Below are positions 28,815 to 38,124 of a DNA stretch of 64,000 bases, piece after piece. The position numbers were made by a program, and so were the translations under genes. Within the stretch, counting starts at the first letter, position 1. Every line of letters begins with the position of its first letter. Origin of the DNA: Candidatus Phytoplasma melaleucae (lineage in GTDB: Bacteria; Bacillota_I; Bacilli_A; Acholeplasmatales; Acholeplasmataceae); the NCBI RefSeq assembly GCF_030588185.1, contig NZ_JAOSID010000001.1, forward strand, positions 1 through 64,000, in the 5' to 3' direction. The notes below the pieces were generated by a model. The model ran no database searches. It saw nothing but the letters and a program-made list of their open reading frames with translations, and was not told where the DNA came from.

Positions 28815-29771
28815 TTATTCTGGTATAATTGTCAAATCTGGTTTATAGAAACATTTCTTTTCTAAAATAGCTAAGGGGTCTGAAAAATCACCTTTATCAG
28901 TTTTTTCTAATATTTCTTTTAAAACGGTCAATTTAGCATCTATATTATCTAAGTGCCATAACAAAAATGCTTCGCTGGTTTGTGGTTTTTTAAAGGCACC
29001 ATATTCTAATAATCCATGATGAGAGATTATTAAATGTTTCAAAAGCAAAATTTCTTCTTGATTTTGAACATTTAATAAAACTGCTTCTTCATGTATATGA
29101 TTTACTCCTAAAATTAAATGGCCTAATAAAATACCTTCTTTAGTATAATTTTTTTGAGTAAAATCAAATTCTTGTATTTTAAACATATCATGCAAAATAA
29201 TCCCAGAATATAATAAGTCAACATTTAAACAAGGATACATTGGAGATAATAATTCAGCGATTTTCAGCATATTGGTAGTATGATAACCCAACCCACCATA
29301 ATAGTTATGGTGCATTTTAAATGCTGCCGGAGAAATTAAAAATTTTTGTTTATTTTTAGTATATAAATTAAAAGTAATTCTTTTTAAAATTGGGTTTTTA
29401 ATGATAGATAGAAATTTTTCTATTAATGCTGCAATTGCATCAAAAGAAAGCGGTGCACATGTAAAAAAATGAAAATATAATTCATAAATCCTTTGTAAAT
29501 TAAGAACATCTTCTATAGGATCTATTTTTTGACACAAAAAAATATTTTTGTCATTTTTTAAAAGAAAAATGACTTGAAAAATATAAATTTTATCCACTAT
29601 AATATTTTGATAATTTTTGTCTAATTTAATATTAACACAGGTATTTTCCGGAATTAACACATTAACATTGTGAAAATTATCTCCCTTATTAAAGCTTGTT
29701 ATTTTGCCTGTTATTTGATATGTTTGACCAATTTCTTTTTCTTTGAAAATATCTGTTTGTTTTTGATACAT
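28815..29771 (-). CDS. yhaM: 3'-5' exoribonuclease YhaM
   Basis: 318 residues: an N-terminal OB-fold (GKITSFNKGDNFHNVNVLI), then an HD-type metal-dependent phosphohydrolase domain with YGGLGYHTTNML, the HD pair in GIILHDMFK, and the later histidines in LIISHHGLLEYGA. This is the YhaM/Cbf1 exonuclease of Firmicutes, acting on RNA 3' ends. Last of the degV-cca-yhaM run on the minus strand; it converges on the ABC transporter gene. Confidence 0.9.
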   Translation of the reverse strand: MYQKQTDIFKEKEIGQTYQITGKITSFNKGDNFHNVNVLIPENTCVNIKLDKNYQNIIVDKIYIFQVIFLLKNDKNIFLCQKIDPIEDVLNLQRIYELYFHFFTCAPLSFDAIAALIEKFLSIIKNPILKRITFNLYTKNKQKFLISPAAFKMHHNYYGGLGYHTTNMLKIAELLSPMYPCLNVDLLYSGIILHDMFKIQEFDFTQKNYTKEGILLGHLILGVNHIHEEAVLLNVQNQEEILLLKHLIISHHGLLEYGAFKKPQTSEAFLLWHLDNIDAKLTVLKEILEKTDKGDFSDPLAILEKKCFYKPDLTIIPE

Positions 29772-29900
29772 ATATTTAAATTCATGCCTTTATTCATTTT
29801 ATTATAAGAATATTCAAATACTGTTAATGAGTGGACTTTTATATCGCAACATGTTATTCCTCCCAAATATAATATTGAAATGAAGAAATAATAAAATAAT

Positions 29901-30860
29901 CTATTTAACGCATTCGTTTTGCATAATTTTTTGGATTTGCTCTTTTAACATTTGAAAATATTCATCGTTATAACATAATAGGTCATTACTTTTTTGTTGT
30001 TGGTGCCAACAAAATATTTTTTTTAGTAGTTTTTTAAATCTAGTAGCAAAAGGGAAATCATGAATAATTTGGGGATCTAAAATAAAAGATAAACTAAAAA
30101 ATAATTCTTCTGACACATCTTGTAAATTATTTCTCAACACAAAAATAATCCCTTTTTTTAAACTTTTTACAAAATCAAAAGCCTTAGTTTCTTGCAAAGA
30201 AGAAAAAGCTTTTTGAATATTTTTTTGTTGTAAAATTTTACTAAACTCTTTTAATAACATCTGGTTTTTTATTTTTTGTAATAAAAAAATATTTTTCTTC
30301 AAAATAGAGAAAGTTTCCTCTTCTATTTCAAAATTAAGTTTTGCCTGAAAATAAAAAATTCTCATCATCCTTAAAGGGTCTTCTGTTAACTTATTATGAA
30401 TATTACCAATGGTTCGGATAAGTCTATTTTTTAAATCAAAAATACCGTTAACATAATCGAATATATTATTATTGTTGTCTAATAAAAGAGCGTTAATAGT
30501 AAAATCACGCCTCATAATGTCTTCTTTGACATCTGATACGAATTCAATATCCGAAGGATGTCTGTAATCAAAATAATTTTTTTCCTTACGATAAGTAGTG
30601 ATATCAAAATAATGATTTTGAAAAAAAATCTTTACACATCCATATCTATTATCCATTGAAATAAATTCCGAAGAAAATATTTTTCTTATTACCGAAGGAT
30701 GAGCATTTGTAGTAATATCCACATCACGAATAGGCAATTTTAAAATCCAATCTCGAACAGCCCCCCCAACAATGAAAGCTTCTATTTTTTTTTGTTTAAG
30801 TATTTTCAATATTTTTTGAGCTTTTGTGATCTTAATAATTTGATGTTTGTAATCTAACAT
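29901..30860 (-). CDS. cca: CCA-adding tRNA nucleotidyltransferase
   Basis: 319 residues. Class II nucleotidyltransferase head: FIVGGAVRDWILKLPIRDVDI (catalytic aspartates), RRDFTINALLLD, and EDPLRMMRIFYF for base recognition. Bacillus enzymes are near 400 residues, so the C-terminal body and tail are shortened. It restores the CCA end of tRNAs. It starts 25 bp after degV, suggesting one transcript. Confidence 0.93.
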   Translation of the reverse strand: MLDYKHQIIKITKAQKILKILKQKKIEAFIVGGAVRDWILKLPIRDVDITTNAHPSVIRKIFSSEFISMDNRYGCVKIFFQNHYFDITTYRKEKNYFDYRHPSDIEFVSDVKEDIMRRDFTINALLLDNNNNIFDYVNGIFDLKNRLIRTIGNIHNKLTEDPLRMMRIFYFQAKLNFEIEEETFSILKKNIFLLQKIKNQMLLKEFSKILQQKNIQKAFSSLQETKAFDFVKSLKKGIIFVLRNNLQDVSEELFFSLSFILDPQIIHDFPFATRFKKLLKKIFCWHQQQKSNDLLCYNDEYFQMLKEQIQKIMQNECVK

Positions 30861-30885
30861 AAAAAATAAACTTCTGCTATATTTG

Positions 30886-31746
30886 TCAAGATTTTAAAAT
30901 AACTCCTACTCCTAAAACATTATTGCCTACATGTGCTCCAATCGAAGGAGCTGAAGGTATTTCTAAAATATTTGTTAAATGAAGTTTTTGTTCTAAAATC
31001 AATCTTAATTTTTGTCTCATTACAGGATTACCTGTAAATAAAATATGAATTAAGAATTCTTTATTTTTTGTATATAATCTAATTCTCTCTATAATATAAA
31101 GGAAAGCTTTTTCAATATTAAAAGTTTTTTCGATTAAAACTATTTCACCTTCTTCGTTCACTTGCAGAATAGGTTTAATTCTGAAAAATCTTCCTAGCAA
31201 ACTTTGTGTTTTAGACAAACGCCCATTTTGAATTAAATAAGTTAAAGAATTAACCACAAAAAAAATAGTATTATTCTGTCTTAAAAAATCTAAATAATTG
31301 ATTACTTCCGTAACAGAAGCTCCTTTAGCGAATAAACGGTGAGCTTGAAGAGCGAAATATCCTTCTGAAAAACAAACGGTCTTAGTATCATAAACGATTA
31401 CTTCAACTTCATTTTTAACTATTTGTTTAGCTTGAAGAATACTATTATAACTCCCACTCAAGTGTTTGGACAATGTAGTCACAAAAATTTTTTTATATCC
31501 TTGTTGAGATACTTTTTTAAAATAAGTTACTATTTCACCAACCGAAGGTTGAGATGTTTTGGGTATTAATCTAGGATTCTTATTTAGAATATTATAAAAT
31601 TCATAAGCTGTTAAATTTACCCCATCTATATATTCTTGATCATTAATAAAAATTTTCATTCTAATTACATCAATATCATTATTTTCTGGTAAATAATCTA
31701 AACAACTAGTGGATGTTGCGGCTACTCTTATATTCATATAAATCAT
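30886..31746 (-). CDS. DegV-family fatty-acid-binding protein
   Basis: 286 residues. DegV fold with the early STSCLDYLPENNDIDVIRM, the PKTSQPSVGE motif lining the lipid site, and the C-terminal SIGAHVGNNVLGVGV. In Firmicutes such proteins (FakB) present fatty acids to the kinase FakA for phosphorylation. Since this genome seems to lack fatty-acid synthesis, scavenging host fatty acids is a plausible role, with PlsC at 61866-62660 acting later. Two ATGs nine bases apart (31746 and 31737) both follow AAAGGA. Confidence 0.9.
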   Translation of the reverse strand: MIYMNIRVAATSTSCLDYLPENNDIDVIRMKIFINDQEYIDGVNLTAYEFYNILNKNPRLIPKTSQPSVGEIVTYFKKVSQQGYKKIFVTTLSKHLSGSYNSILQAKQIVKNEVEVIVYDTKTVCFSEGYFALQAHRLFAKGASVTEVINYLDFLRQNNTIFFVVNSLTYLIQNGRLSKTQSLLGRFFRIKPILQVNEEGEIVLIEKTFNIEKAFLYIIERIRLYTKNKEFLIHILFTGNPVMRQKLRLILEQKLHLTNILEIPSAPSIGAHVGNNVLGVGVILKS

Positions 31747-33236
31747 AATCCTTTAGTTTTTGTATAAACAATTCATAATAACCTATATTTATAACACAAT
31801 TATAACAAAAAAAAGTAAAAAAGTATTTATCCCACAAATATAAGTTGCTTAATAACCTTGTTTGAATGGTGCCTAAAGCATAAAAAATTGACTATTTCTC
31901 ATTCTCATAAAATATAATAATAAAAAACTTGATTCAATGATGGATGACATTTTGTAAATGAATTAATCCAATGAATAGAAAAAATTATTGCTTATTTATG
32001 CATTATCTTTTTTTGGGATAACAATTAATACTAACAAATAATAATTGTGCTGTTTAATTAGTGTTTTTAATTAGTAACTAATAAAAGATATTTAAAATAA
32101 TTACTTAAATAACAATAGCATTTAGAAGATTTGATTCAATTCTTCAAACCAAAAACCTAATTAAATAATTCCAGAGAGTTAAAAAATTACGATAAAAAGA
32201 GAAAATAAGGCATCTAGATCTAAAATTAAAACAACTAAAGCTCATCTTAATAAAATAAAAGCTTATGACCTTCAGAAAGTGATAATGAGAGCTTACGTTT
32301 GAAAACATATCCTACAAAGAAAAAAGTCATTGGCAAAATTAAAAATAATTTTAAATTATCTTTCGAATTAACAGAAGATTATTTGCAAAATAATCAGAAT
32401 AAACAAGAAAAAAAGAAGAAGACCTGCCAAAAATCTTTAAAAAATAGCAATACATGTTCGCGATTTTCGCATCAACTAACTAAAATAGTCACTAAATTTC
32501 CTAAGTTGAATTCCAAATTAGTAAACTTAGGGTTCAACATAAATCTTTCGCTTCTAAAGAACACTAAACCTTGCTGAAAATTTCAAAAATAGTTTAAAAT
32601 ATGATTGTAAGTAATTTAAACTAAGAAGATTAAGAGTTAACCTTCTCTTTATAAAAAATTATTTCCGAGAAAGAATATAATTAAATAAAGGATTTAGATA
32701 AATATTTAAATCAAACAAATCATTTCAGATAATTTTAATTTATTTCTTTATTTACTTAGGATTATTATTTCTTGCCATAGCTGCTGGAATCAATTTAGAA
32801 GCAAAAACCCCAACTTATAACAAAAAACAATTTATTAAGACAATTAAATAGTGCTTTTGCTGATATATCCATAACTTCTAAAACATGATTGCCCGTATGC
32901 AAAATATCTCCACGCAAATAGAATAAACTCAAAAAATGAGCTTAACATAGTGAATATGTAAATTGTAGAAAAGAACCGCTATCAAAGTCAAAGAACAAAT
33001 AATGTACCAAATAATCATTGAAGAAGTTAAATTATCATTCATAACTCTCTCTCTCTCGTTCTTGAAAGTCTTTTTATTTAGTTATATCACGCATAATAAT
33101 AAATTATTAAGATTTATTTTCCATAATATTAAAATTTTAGCAATAGAAAAATATTTTTGACAAGATTTGACCAAGAACTACCCCCTAAAGTATGATGAAA
33201 AAACATAATATAATGGTAATAAAAAGGTGGAGCAAT
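31747..33236. other. Large eroded region (about 1.5 kb)
   Basis: No intact gene. Around 32190-32577 a lysine-rich reading frame is broken: one open piece ends in TGA at about 32300 and a second, 92 codons in another frame, runs to 32577 (ELTEDYLQNNQNK, LTKIVTKFPKLNSKLVNLG). At 32702-32850 there is a decayed effector signal sequence, described separately. A CT dinucleotide run lies near 33050. The region looks like a graveyard of accessory genes between degV and ligA. Confidence 0.5.
32702..32850 (+). pseudogene. SVM-type secreted-effector remnant
   Basis: The frame from 32702 reads I-F-K-S-N-K-S-F-Q then IILIYFFIYLGLLFL, matching the phytoplasma sequence-variable-mosaic signal peptide (MFK, a basic stretch, then an I/L/F/Y-rich core with LGLLF). 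A ribosome-binding site AAAGGA lies 9 bases upstream, but the start codon is ATA rather than ATG. The frame stops at 32850 after a short mature part (EAKTPTYNKKQFIKTIK). Protein-like pieces follow in other frames (LNSAFADISITSK, MIARMQNISTQIE), so it appears to be a frameshifted effector gene. Confidence 0.6.
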
Positions 33237-35246
33237 GTGACATTCCATATAGCTAAACAAATAAAGTTTTTAACAGACACCCTTACTCAAGCAAATTATG
33301 AATATTATAATTTAAGTGATCCTTCACTAACAAACCAACAATACGATGCTTTATTACAAGAGTTAATAATCCTCGAAGAAAAATACCCTCAATATAAACT
33401 TTCCTATAGCCCAACTTTCAAAATTGGCGGTAATTTAAATTCCAACTTTCAAAAAGCAGAGCACTATTCGCCTATGTTATCGCTAGAAAATGTTTTTGAT
33501 ATAACTAAATTACAAAAATTTTATGATCGTATATTAAAAAAATTTCATAATTGTAATTTTGTGACAGAATTAAAAATAGACGGTGTAGCTATAAGTATAA
33601 AATATAAAAAAGGGGTTTTAGCGCAAGCTCTTACTAGAGGCAACGGAATCAAAGGTGAACTAATAACAGACAATATTAAAACTATTAAAAATATTCCTTT
33701 AAAAATTAAAAAACCAATCGATTTAGAAGTCAGAGGAGAAATTTTTTTTGATCATCATAATTTTGAAAAATTAAACAAAGAACAAATTAAAAAACATCAA
33801 AATACATTTGCTAATCCTAGAAATGCTGCTTCTGGAACAATAAGATTATTAGACTCTAATATTGTCGCTAAAAGACGTTTATCCTCTTTTTTTTACACGA
33901 TCATTAATCCTCCTATTGAGATTCAAACACAAGAAGAAGTTTTAATGTTTTTGAAAAATATGGGTTTTTCAGTTAATCCACATTTTTATGTTATTGATAC
34001 CTTCGCGCATATAGTCGAAAAAATAAAGTTTTATGAAACATTCAGGTTAAATCTAAATTATGACTCTGACGGTATAGTTATAAAGGTTAATCAATTATCC
34101 TTATATCCTTTCATAGGATATACTACAACATTTCCTAAGTATGCTATTGCTTATAAATTTAATTCTACCGAAAGTGAAACTATTATCAAAAATTTTAGCT
34201 TTCAAATAGGAAGAACAGGATTAGTTATTCCTATAGCAGAACTTGTTCCTGTTATTATTAGCGGTAGCATCATCTCGAGAGTAACTTTACATAATTATGA
34301 TTATATAAAAACAAATGATATTCGTATTAATGATAGAGTATTAATCCATAAATCAGGATCTATTATTCCCCAAATTATCAAAGTTATAAAAGAAAAAAGA
34401 CCTGGTATTTCGCTTCCTTTCCAAATGATTACTAATTGTCCTTTCTGTTGTTATAAATTAAACAAAGAGCTGGATGAAGTTAATTATTTTTGTTCTAACA
34501 ACGAATGCAAAGAAAAAAAAATAAAAAAAATTATTCACTTTGTTTCTAAAGAAGCAATGGATATTAATATTTTGGGCGAAAAAACAATAAGTTTGTTAAG
34601 CCAAAAAGGGTTTTTAAATAAAATCTCTGATTTATACTGTTTAAATGAATTTAAAAATGAATTAGAAAAATTGTCTTTCTTTGGCGTTAAAAAAGTTAAT
34701 AAAATTCTAATAGCCATTGAAAAAAGTAAAAAAAATACTTTAGATAAAATTTTATTTGGGTTAGGGATTCCGCATGTTGGTCGTAAAATAGCTGAAATAC
34801 TAGCCAATAAATTTAAAAGTATTTTTCAGTTACAACAAGCTAGTATTAACGAGTTAATAAAAATTCCTGAAATAGGAATTAAAATTGCTAAAAGCATCCA
34901 GCATTATTTTAAAGACACTCAAAATATAGAAGAAATAAAAATATTACAACAGCATAAACTTAATTTCGAAATGAACAATAACAAAATTACTAAAAGTAGT
35001 AATTTTTTTTATCAAAAAAGAATAGCTATAACGGGGGTTTTAGAACGTTATTCTCGCGAACAAATATTTACTATTTTAAAAGAATTAGGTGCTTTCATAA
35101 CAAATTATCTTTCGCATAAAACAGATTATTTAATTTGTGGTACAAAAAGTGGATCGAAAATAAATAAAGCTATTGACTTAAAAGTCAAGATCATCTCTGA
35201 AAAAGAATTTTACCGGTTACTATCCTTATCATTAAATAATATATAA
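33237..35246 (+). CDS. ligA: NAD-dependent DNA ligase
   Basis: 669 residues from the GTG at 33237, which has AAGGTGGAG just upstream and gives the usual LigA length and N-terminus; the frame extends to an ATG at 33192 without such support. Domains in order: Ia, the adenylation core with active-site lysine in TELKIDGVAI (residue 113 from this start), OB-fold, a four-cysteine zinc site (CPFC ... CSNNEC), helix-hairpin-helix repeats (FGLGIPHVGRK, IPEIGIKIAK) and a C-terminal BRCT domain. It seals nicks in replication and repair. acpS follows by 19 bp. Confidence 0.96.
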   Translation: MTFHIAKQIKFLTDTLTQANYEYYNLSDPSLTNQQYDALLQELIILEEKYPQYKLSYSPTFKIGGNLNSNFQKAEHYSPMLSLENVFDITKLQKFYDRILKKFHNCNFVTELKIDGVAISIKYKKGVLAQALTRGNGIKGELITDNIKTIKNIPLKIKKPIDLEVRGEIFFDHHNFEKLNKEQIKKHQNTFANPRNAASGTIRLLDSNIVAKRRLSSFFYTIINPPIEIQTQEEVLMFLKNMGFSVNPHFYVIDTFAHIVEKIKFYETFRLNLNYDSDGIVIKVNQLSLYPFIGYTTTFPKYAIAYKFNSTESETIIKNFSFQIGRTGLVIPIAELVPVIISGSIISRVTLHNYDYIKTNDIRINDRVLIHKSGSIIPQIIKVIKEKRPGISLPFQMITNCPFCCYKLNKELDEVNYFCSNNECKEKKIKKIIHFVSKEAMDINILGEKTISLLSQKGFLNKISDLYCLNEFKNELEKLSFFGVKKVNKILIAIEKSKKNTLDKILFGLGIPHVGRKIAEILANKFKSIFQLQQASINELIKIPEIGIKIAKSIQHYFKDTQNIEEIKILQQHKLNFEMNNNKITKSSNFFYQKRIAITGVLERYSREQIFTILKELGAFITNYLSHKTDYLICGTKSGSKINKAIDLKVKIISEKEFYRLLSLSLNNI

Positions 35247-35265
35247 ATAAAAAAGGCAAATAAGA

Positions 35266-35607
35266 ATGAAAAACATTGGTATCGATTTAGTAGAAATGAA
35301 AACAATTAAAAAGATTGGAGTTCAAAAAATAGCTAATCGTATTTTATCTAAGCTAGAATACCAAATTTATAATAAAATTCTTTCTGTTAAACGAAAATGT
35401 CATTTTGTTGCTGGACGATGGGCAGCTAAAGAAGCTATTTTTAAAGTTTATAGCAAAGGTAATTTGTGTAACAATTATTATGATTGGTCTATATTGAATG
35501 ATGAAAAAAATGGATCTCCTTATGTTATTGATTTTTATAACAATCAAGTTATGATTTCTATAACACATACTGATAATTATGCTTTAGCTTTAGCCATTTT
35601 AGTGTGA
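35266..35607 (+). CDS. acpS: Holo-[acyl-carrier-protein] synthase
   Basis: 113 residues with the AcpS signatures GIDLVEM at the N-terminus and GRWAAKEAIFKVY in the middle; the aspartate and glutamate bind magnesium. It transfers 4'-phosphopantetheine from CoA to acyl carrier protein. No carrier protein or fatty-acid synthesis gene is in the window. AAAAAAGG precedes the ATG. Downstream of ligA on the same strand and followed by a terminator. Confidence 0.9.
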   Translation: MKNIGIDLVEMKTIKKIGVQKIANRILSKLEYQIYNKILSVKRKCHFVAGRWAAKEAIFKVYSKGNLCNNYYDWSILNDEKNGSPYVIDFYNNQVMISITHTDNYALALAILV

Positions 35608-35635
35608 TTCTAGAAATATTTTTACTTTTTTAAAT

Positions 35636-35664
35636 AAAAAAAAGAGTTTTAAGCTCTTTTTTTT
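35636..35664. terminator. Bidirectional rho-independent terminator
   Basis: An A-rich arm ending AAAGAG, a short loop, then CTCTTT running into a T tract. It lies between the convergent acpS (+) and coiled-coil membrane-protein (-) genes and can serve both. Confidence 0.7.
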
Positions 35665-35705
35665 ATTTAATGTCGCAAAAATTTTGTTTTAGTTTCGGCA
35701 AATAC

Positions 35706-36596
35706 TTATGATTTAGGTTTAATAAAATGTTTATAAATATAGATAAAGAATATGAATATAATACAATTCCAAAAAAATAATAAAAATATGACGAAACTTT
35801 GAATATTTACGGATTTTTCTTGTCTATCCGAAGAAAAAAAAGATGTTTTTTGAAGATTATTTTTCAAATTATAATTTTCCAACGGATTTAATTTATTTAT
35901 AAAAAGATTTTTTAAATTATGTTTATTTTGTTTATATGTTTGTATAGCTTGCTCGAAATTATATCTAGCGCGATCATATTTATTATTTATAAATTCGTTA
36001 TTATGTTCCATATCTGCTTGTTCTATTAAATTATTACCTTTATTATAAAAATCAATTGCATTCGCTATTGGATTAGCATCAAGCTTATACTGCGTTTTAC
36101 TAACTAATTCTGGGATTATTTTATTTTCTTCATCTAAAAACAAATTAATTATTTTAAACAACTTTTCGTTTTTTTTCTTAGTTTCTTCGAACATTTGTTT
36201 AGTTATTTTTGTGTTATATTTTTTAATTTTAGTAATTAATGATTTATATTTTTGGTTTATACTATTAAGAAATTCTTCAATTTCTTTCAAATTATTTTGA
36301 TTATTCTTTTTGTCTGATATTGCTTTTAATTCTATTAAATTATCATTTAATTTTTCTATTTCTACTGCACATTCTTCAAAAATAAGCTTTACAAATGAAT
36401 TAGTATTTGCTTCATTAATCTGTTTTTTGAGTTTTTCAGCATAATTCAATTCTACTGTGGCAATTCTTTGGTTTTGTTCAATTTGTTTGTTTAAATTAAA
36501 AATATTATCAGAAGAATTACTATCCGTTGCTGTAATATAATTACCAAAATTCACAAAAGCGATCAATATCAAAAATATGTAAAACAATAATAACAA
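35706..36596 (-). CDS. Putative surface protein: signal peptide, coiled coil, C-terminal anchor
   Basis: 296 residues, not recognised by family. It begins with a strongly hydrophobic segment ending ...FGNYITA, a plausible signal cleavage site. About 220 polar, lysine- and glutamate-rich residues with heptad-like spacing follow (LKKQINEANT, IEKLNDNLIELKAISDKK), then a single transmembrane helix near residues 262-287 and a short basic tail. This is the topology of phytoplasma antigenic membrane protein (Amp): exposed centre, C-terminal anchor. The TTG start at 36596 has no Shine-Dalgarno sequence; the frame stays open upstream to about 36707 without ATG, GTG or TTG. Confidence 0.6.
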   Translation of the reverse strand: MLLLFYIFLILIAFVNFGNYITATDSNSSDNIFNLNKQIEQNQRIATVELNYAEKLKKQINEANTNSFVKLIFEECAVEIEKLNDNLIELKAISDKKNNQNNLKEIEEFLNSINQKYKSLITKIKKYNTKITKQMFEETKKKNEKLFKIINLFLDEENKIIPELVSKTQYKLDANPIANAIDFYNKGNNLIEQADMEHNNEFINNKYDRARYNFEQAIQTYKQNKHNLKNLFINKLNPLENYNLKNNLQKTSFFSSDRQEKSVNIQSFVIFLLFFWNCIIFIFFIYIYKHFIKPKS

Positions 36597-37365
36597 AAAT
36601 TTTTGTTTACTTTTAACAAAAACTATCTTTTGTAATAATGTAGTTATTTTTATTTTGCTCTTTTCTAATTTAACAATGTATTTGGAATAAAAAACATTTT
36701 TATTATATTACAAAAATATAATATTTTTATTATAACACCTGTTTGTTATATACTTTAAATTTAATTATTATTATTATTTATAAATTGCATAAATTATCTT
36801 TAAGTTGAAAAATTTAATACAAATATTTAATTAATCATCTTTGAGGTTGTTTATTTTTGGTTATCAAAATAAAAAAACACCTCGTCATATTATAACATAT
36901 GTAATTAATGTACAAAGAACAAAAAAAGACATTAAAAATACTTAAATTAATGTATACACAAAGCTAATCATTATCTTTTACTTAGTATTTATATGATTTT
37001 ATCATCATTTTATATAATGCTTCTGTCTCTTTCTTCCTTATTGCTATCTTATGATAGCTATCCATGGCAAAAAAGAAAAGAAGTTTAAAGAAAGAAATAA
37101 ATTGGTGGTTACAGCAAAAGACACATAAATAAAATACGAAAAAATAAAAATACCTAATATTAATGCCAATTATATATTAAAACAATAGTAACTTAGTAAA
37201 AATTACTAGTAATTTACTCTTTTAGAAATGTCGAAACATCTTTTTATTTTGCTAAAATATCATTTTTAGACAATGTTTTTTTAACAGCACTTTAATTCTA
37301 AATAAAAAATACAGCAAAAAGCATGATTTTTTTCGAAGTCAAGAAATAATAAATAACTACTTTAA
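36597..37365. other. Intergenic region with a hairpin
   Basis: 769 bp between two minus-strand membrane-protein genes. It holds a long imperfect hairpin at 36843-36883 and a 22-codon ORF at about 37063 (MAKKKRSLKKEINWW) without a ribosome-binding site, which I do not call a gene. The 5' part just upstream of 36596 probably contains the true N-terminal coding start of the surface protein. Confidence 0.4.
36843..36883. other. Imperfect inverted repeat (hairpin)
   Basis: GAGGTTGTTTATTTT faces AAAATAAAAAAACACCTC across a seven-base loop. Neither side is followed by a clear T run, so a terminator role is uncertain; it may mark the end of the 37366-37896 transcript. Confidence 0.4.
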
Positions 37366-37896
37366 TTAATTAATGGTATCATATATCAATGTACCATCAT
37401 CTTTATACGAAATACTTCTAATCATTTTACCAGTGTTTTCGTCAAATTGGCGTATAGAAGCAACATTCGAATTAGCATAATAGATAACATGACTAATACA
37501 TTTACCGTTAACAGAATAATGTTTAACGCAGGAAATATGATAAAAATCTTGGTTAGTTTTAGTATAAAAAATTTCTTTTACGATTGATTTTGTATGAGAA
37601 TTCCAAAATGTTTCTTTTTTACAGGAATCATCATCATGAAAACTAACAATTCCATTTTTAATATCTAAATTATAATCACTATTAACAGAACTAGAAGAAG
37701 GAGCAGAAATAGTAGATACACTAGAAGATACACTAATATCAGAAATTTTTTTACGCAACAAATGATTTTCTTTATTAATTCTAATCATAGCGTCATCAAG
37801 ATACTTATAACTCACTGACAAAGCTTCAATAGCAAAAAAAACAAATATCATAATAAAAAAAATTATAATAAAAAAATAAAATTTAATAATTTTCAT
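37366..37896 (-). CDS. Membrane-anchored DUF2963-like protein with serine-rich linker
   Basis: 176 residues: an N-terminal transmembrane or signal segment (residues 5-25, KFYFFIIIFFIMIFVFFAI), a short helical stretch, a serine-rich linker near residues 55-73, then a globular part ending in IRQFDENTGKMIRSISYKDDGTLIYD. That last piece is close to the repeat unit of phytoplasma DUF2963 proteins. AAAGGAG lies about 10 bases before the ATG. Likely exposed or secreted; function unknown. Confidence 0.6.
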   Translation of the reverse strand: MKIIKFYFFIIIFFIMIFVFFAIEALSVSYKYLDDAMIRINKENHLLRKKISDISVSSSVSTISAPSSSSVNSDYNLDIKNGIVSFHDDDSCKKETFWNSHTKSIVKEIFYTKTNQDFYHISCVKHYSVNGKCISHVIYYANSNVASIRQFDENTGKMIRSISYKDDGTLIYDTIN

Positions 37897-38124
37897 TAAA
37901 AATAATCTCCTTTATATATAAAACTATTCGCTGCTGGCAAAATAAAATTAACTAAATATGCAGATAAAAATTCATATATATCTAATTTTTAATTTATACA
38001 AAAACCATAATATTTTTTTATTATTTATCAAAGCAATAAATTTATTGTAACAATAACTTGCTACATACTTTAATTTATTGGTATACTAAGATTATATAAA
38101 AATCATTGAGAAATTAAAAATTAA

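Noticed and set aside
32299-32577. 92-codon ORF as an intact gene
   Set aside because: TTG start without ribosome-binding site, and protein-like sequence continues upstream in another frame, so it looks like part of a broken gene.
37063-37131. 22-codon basic micro-ORF
   Set aside because: No ribosome-binding site and no supporting context; such short frames are expected by chance.
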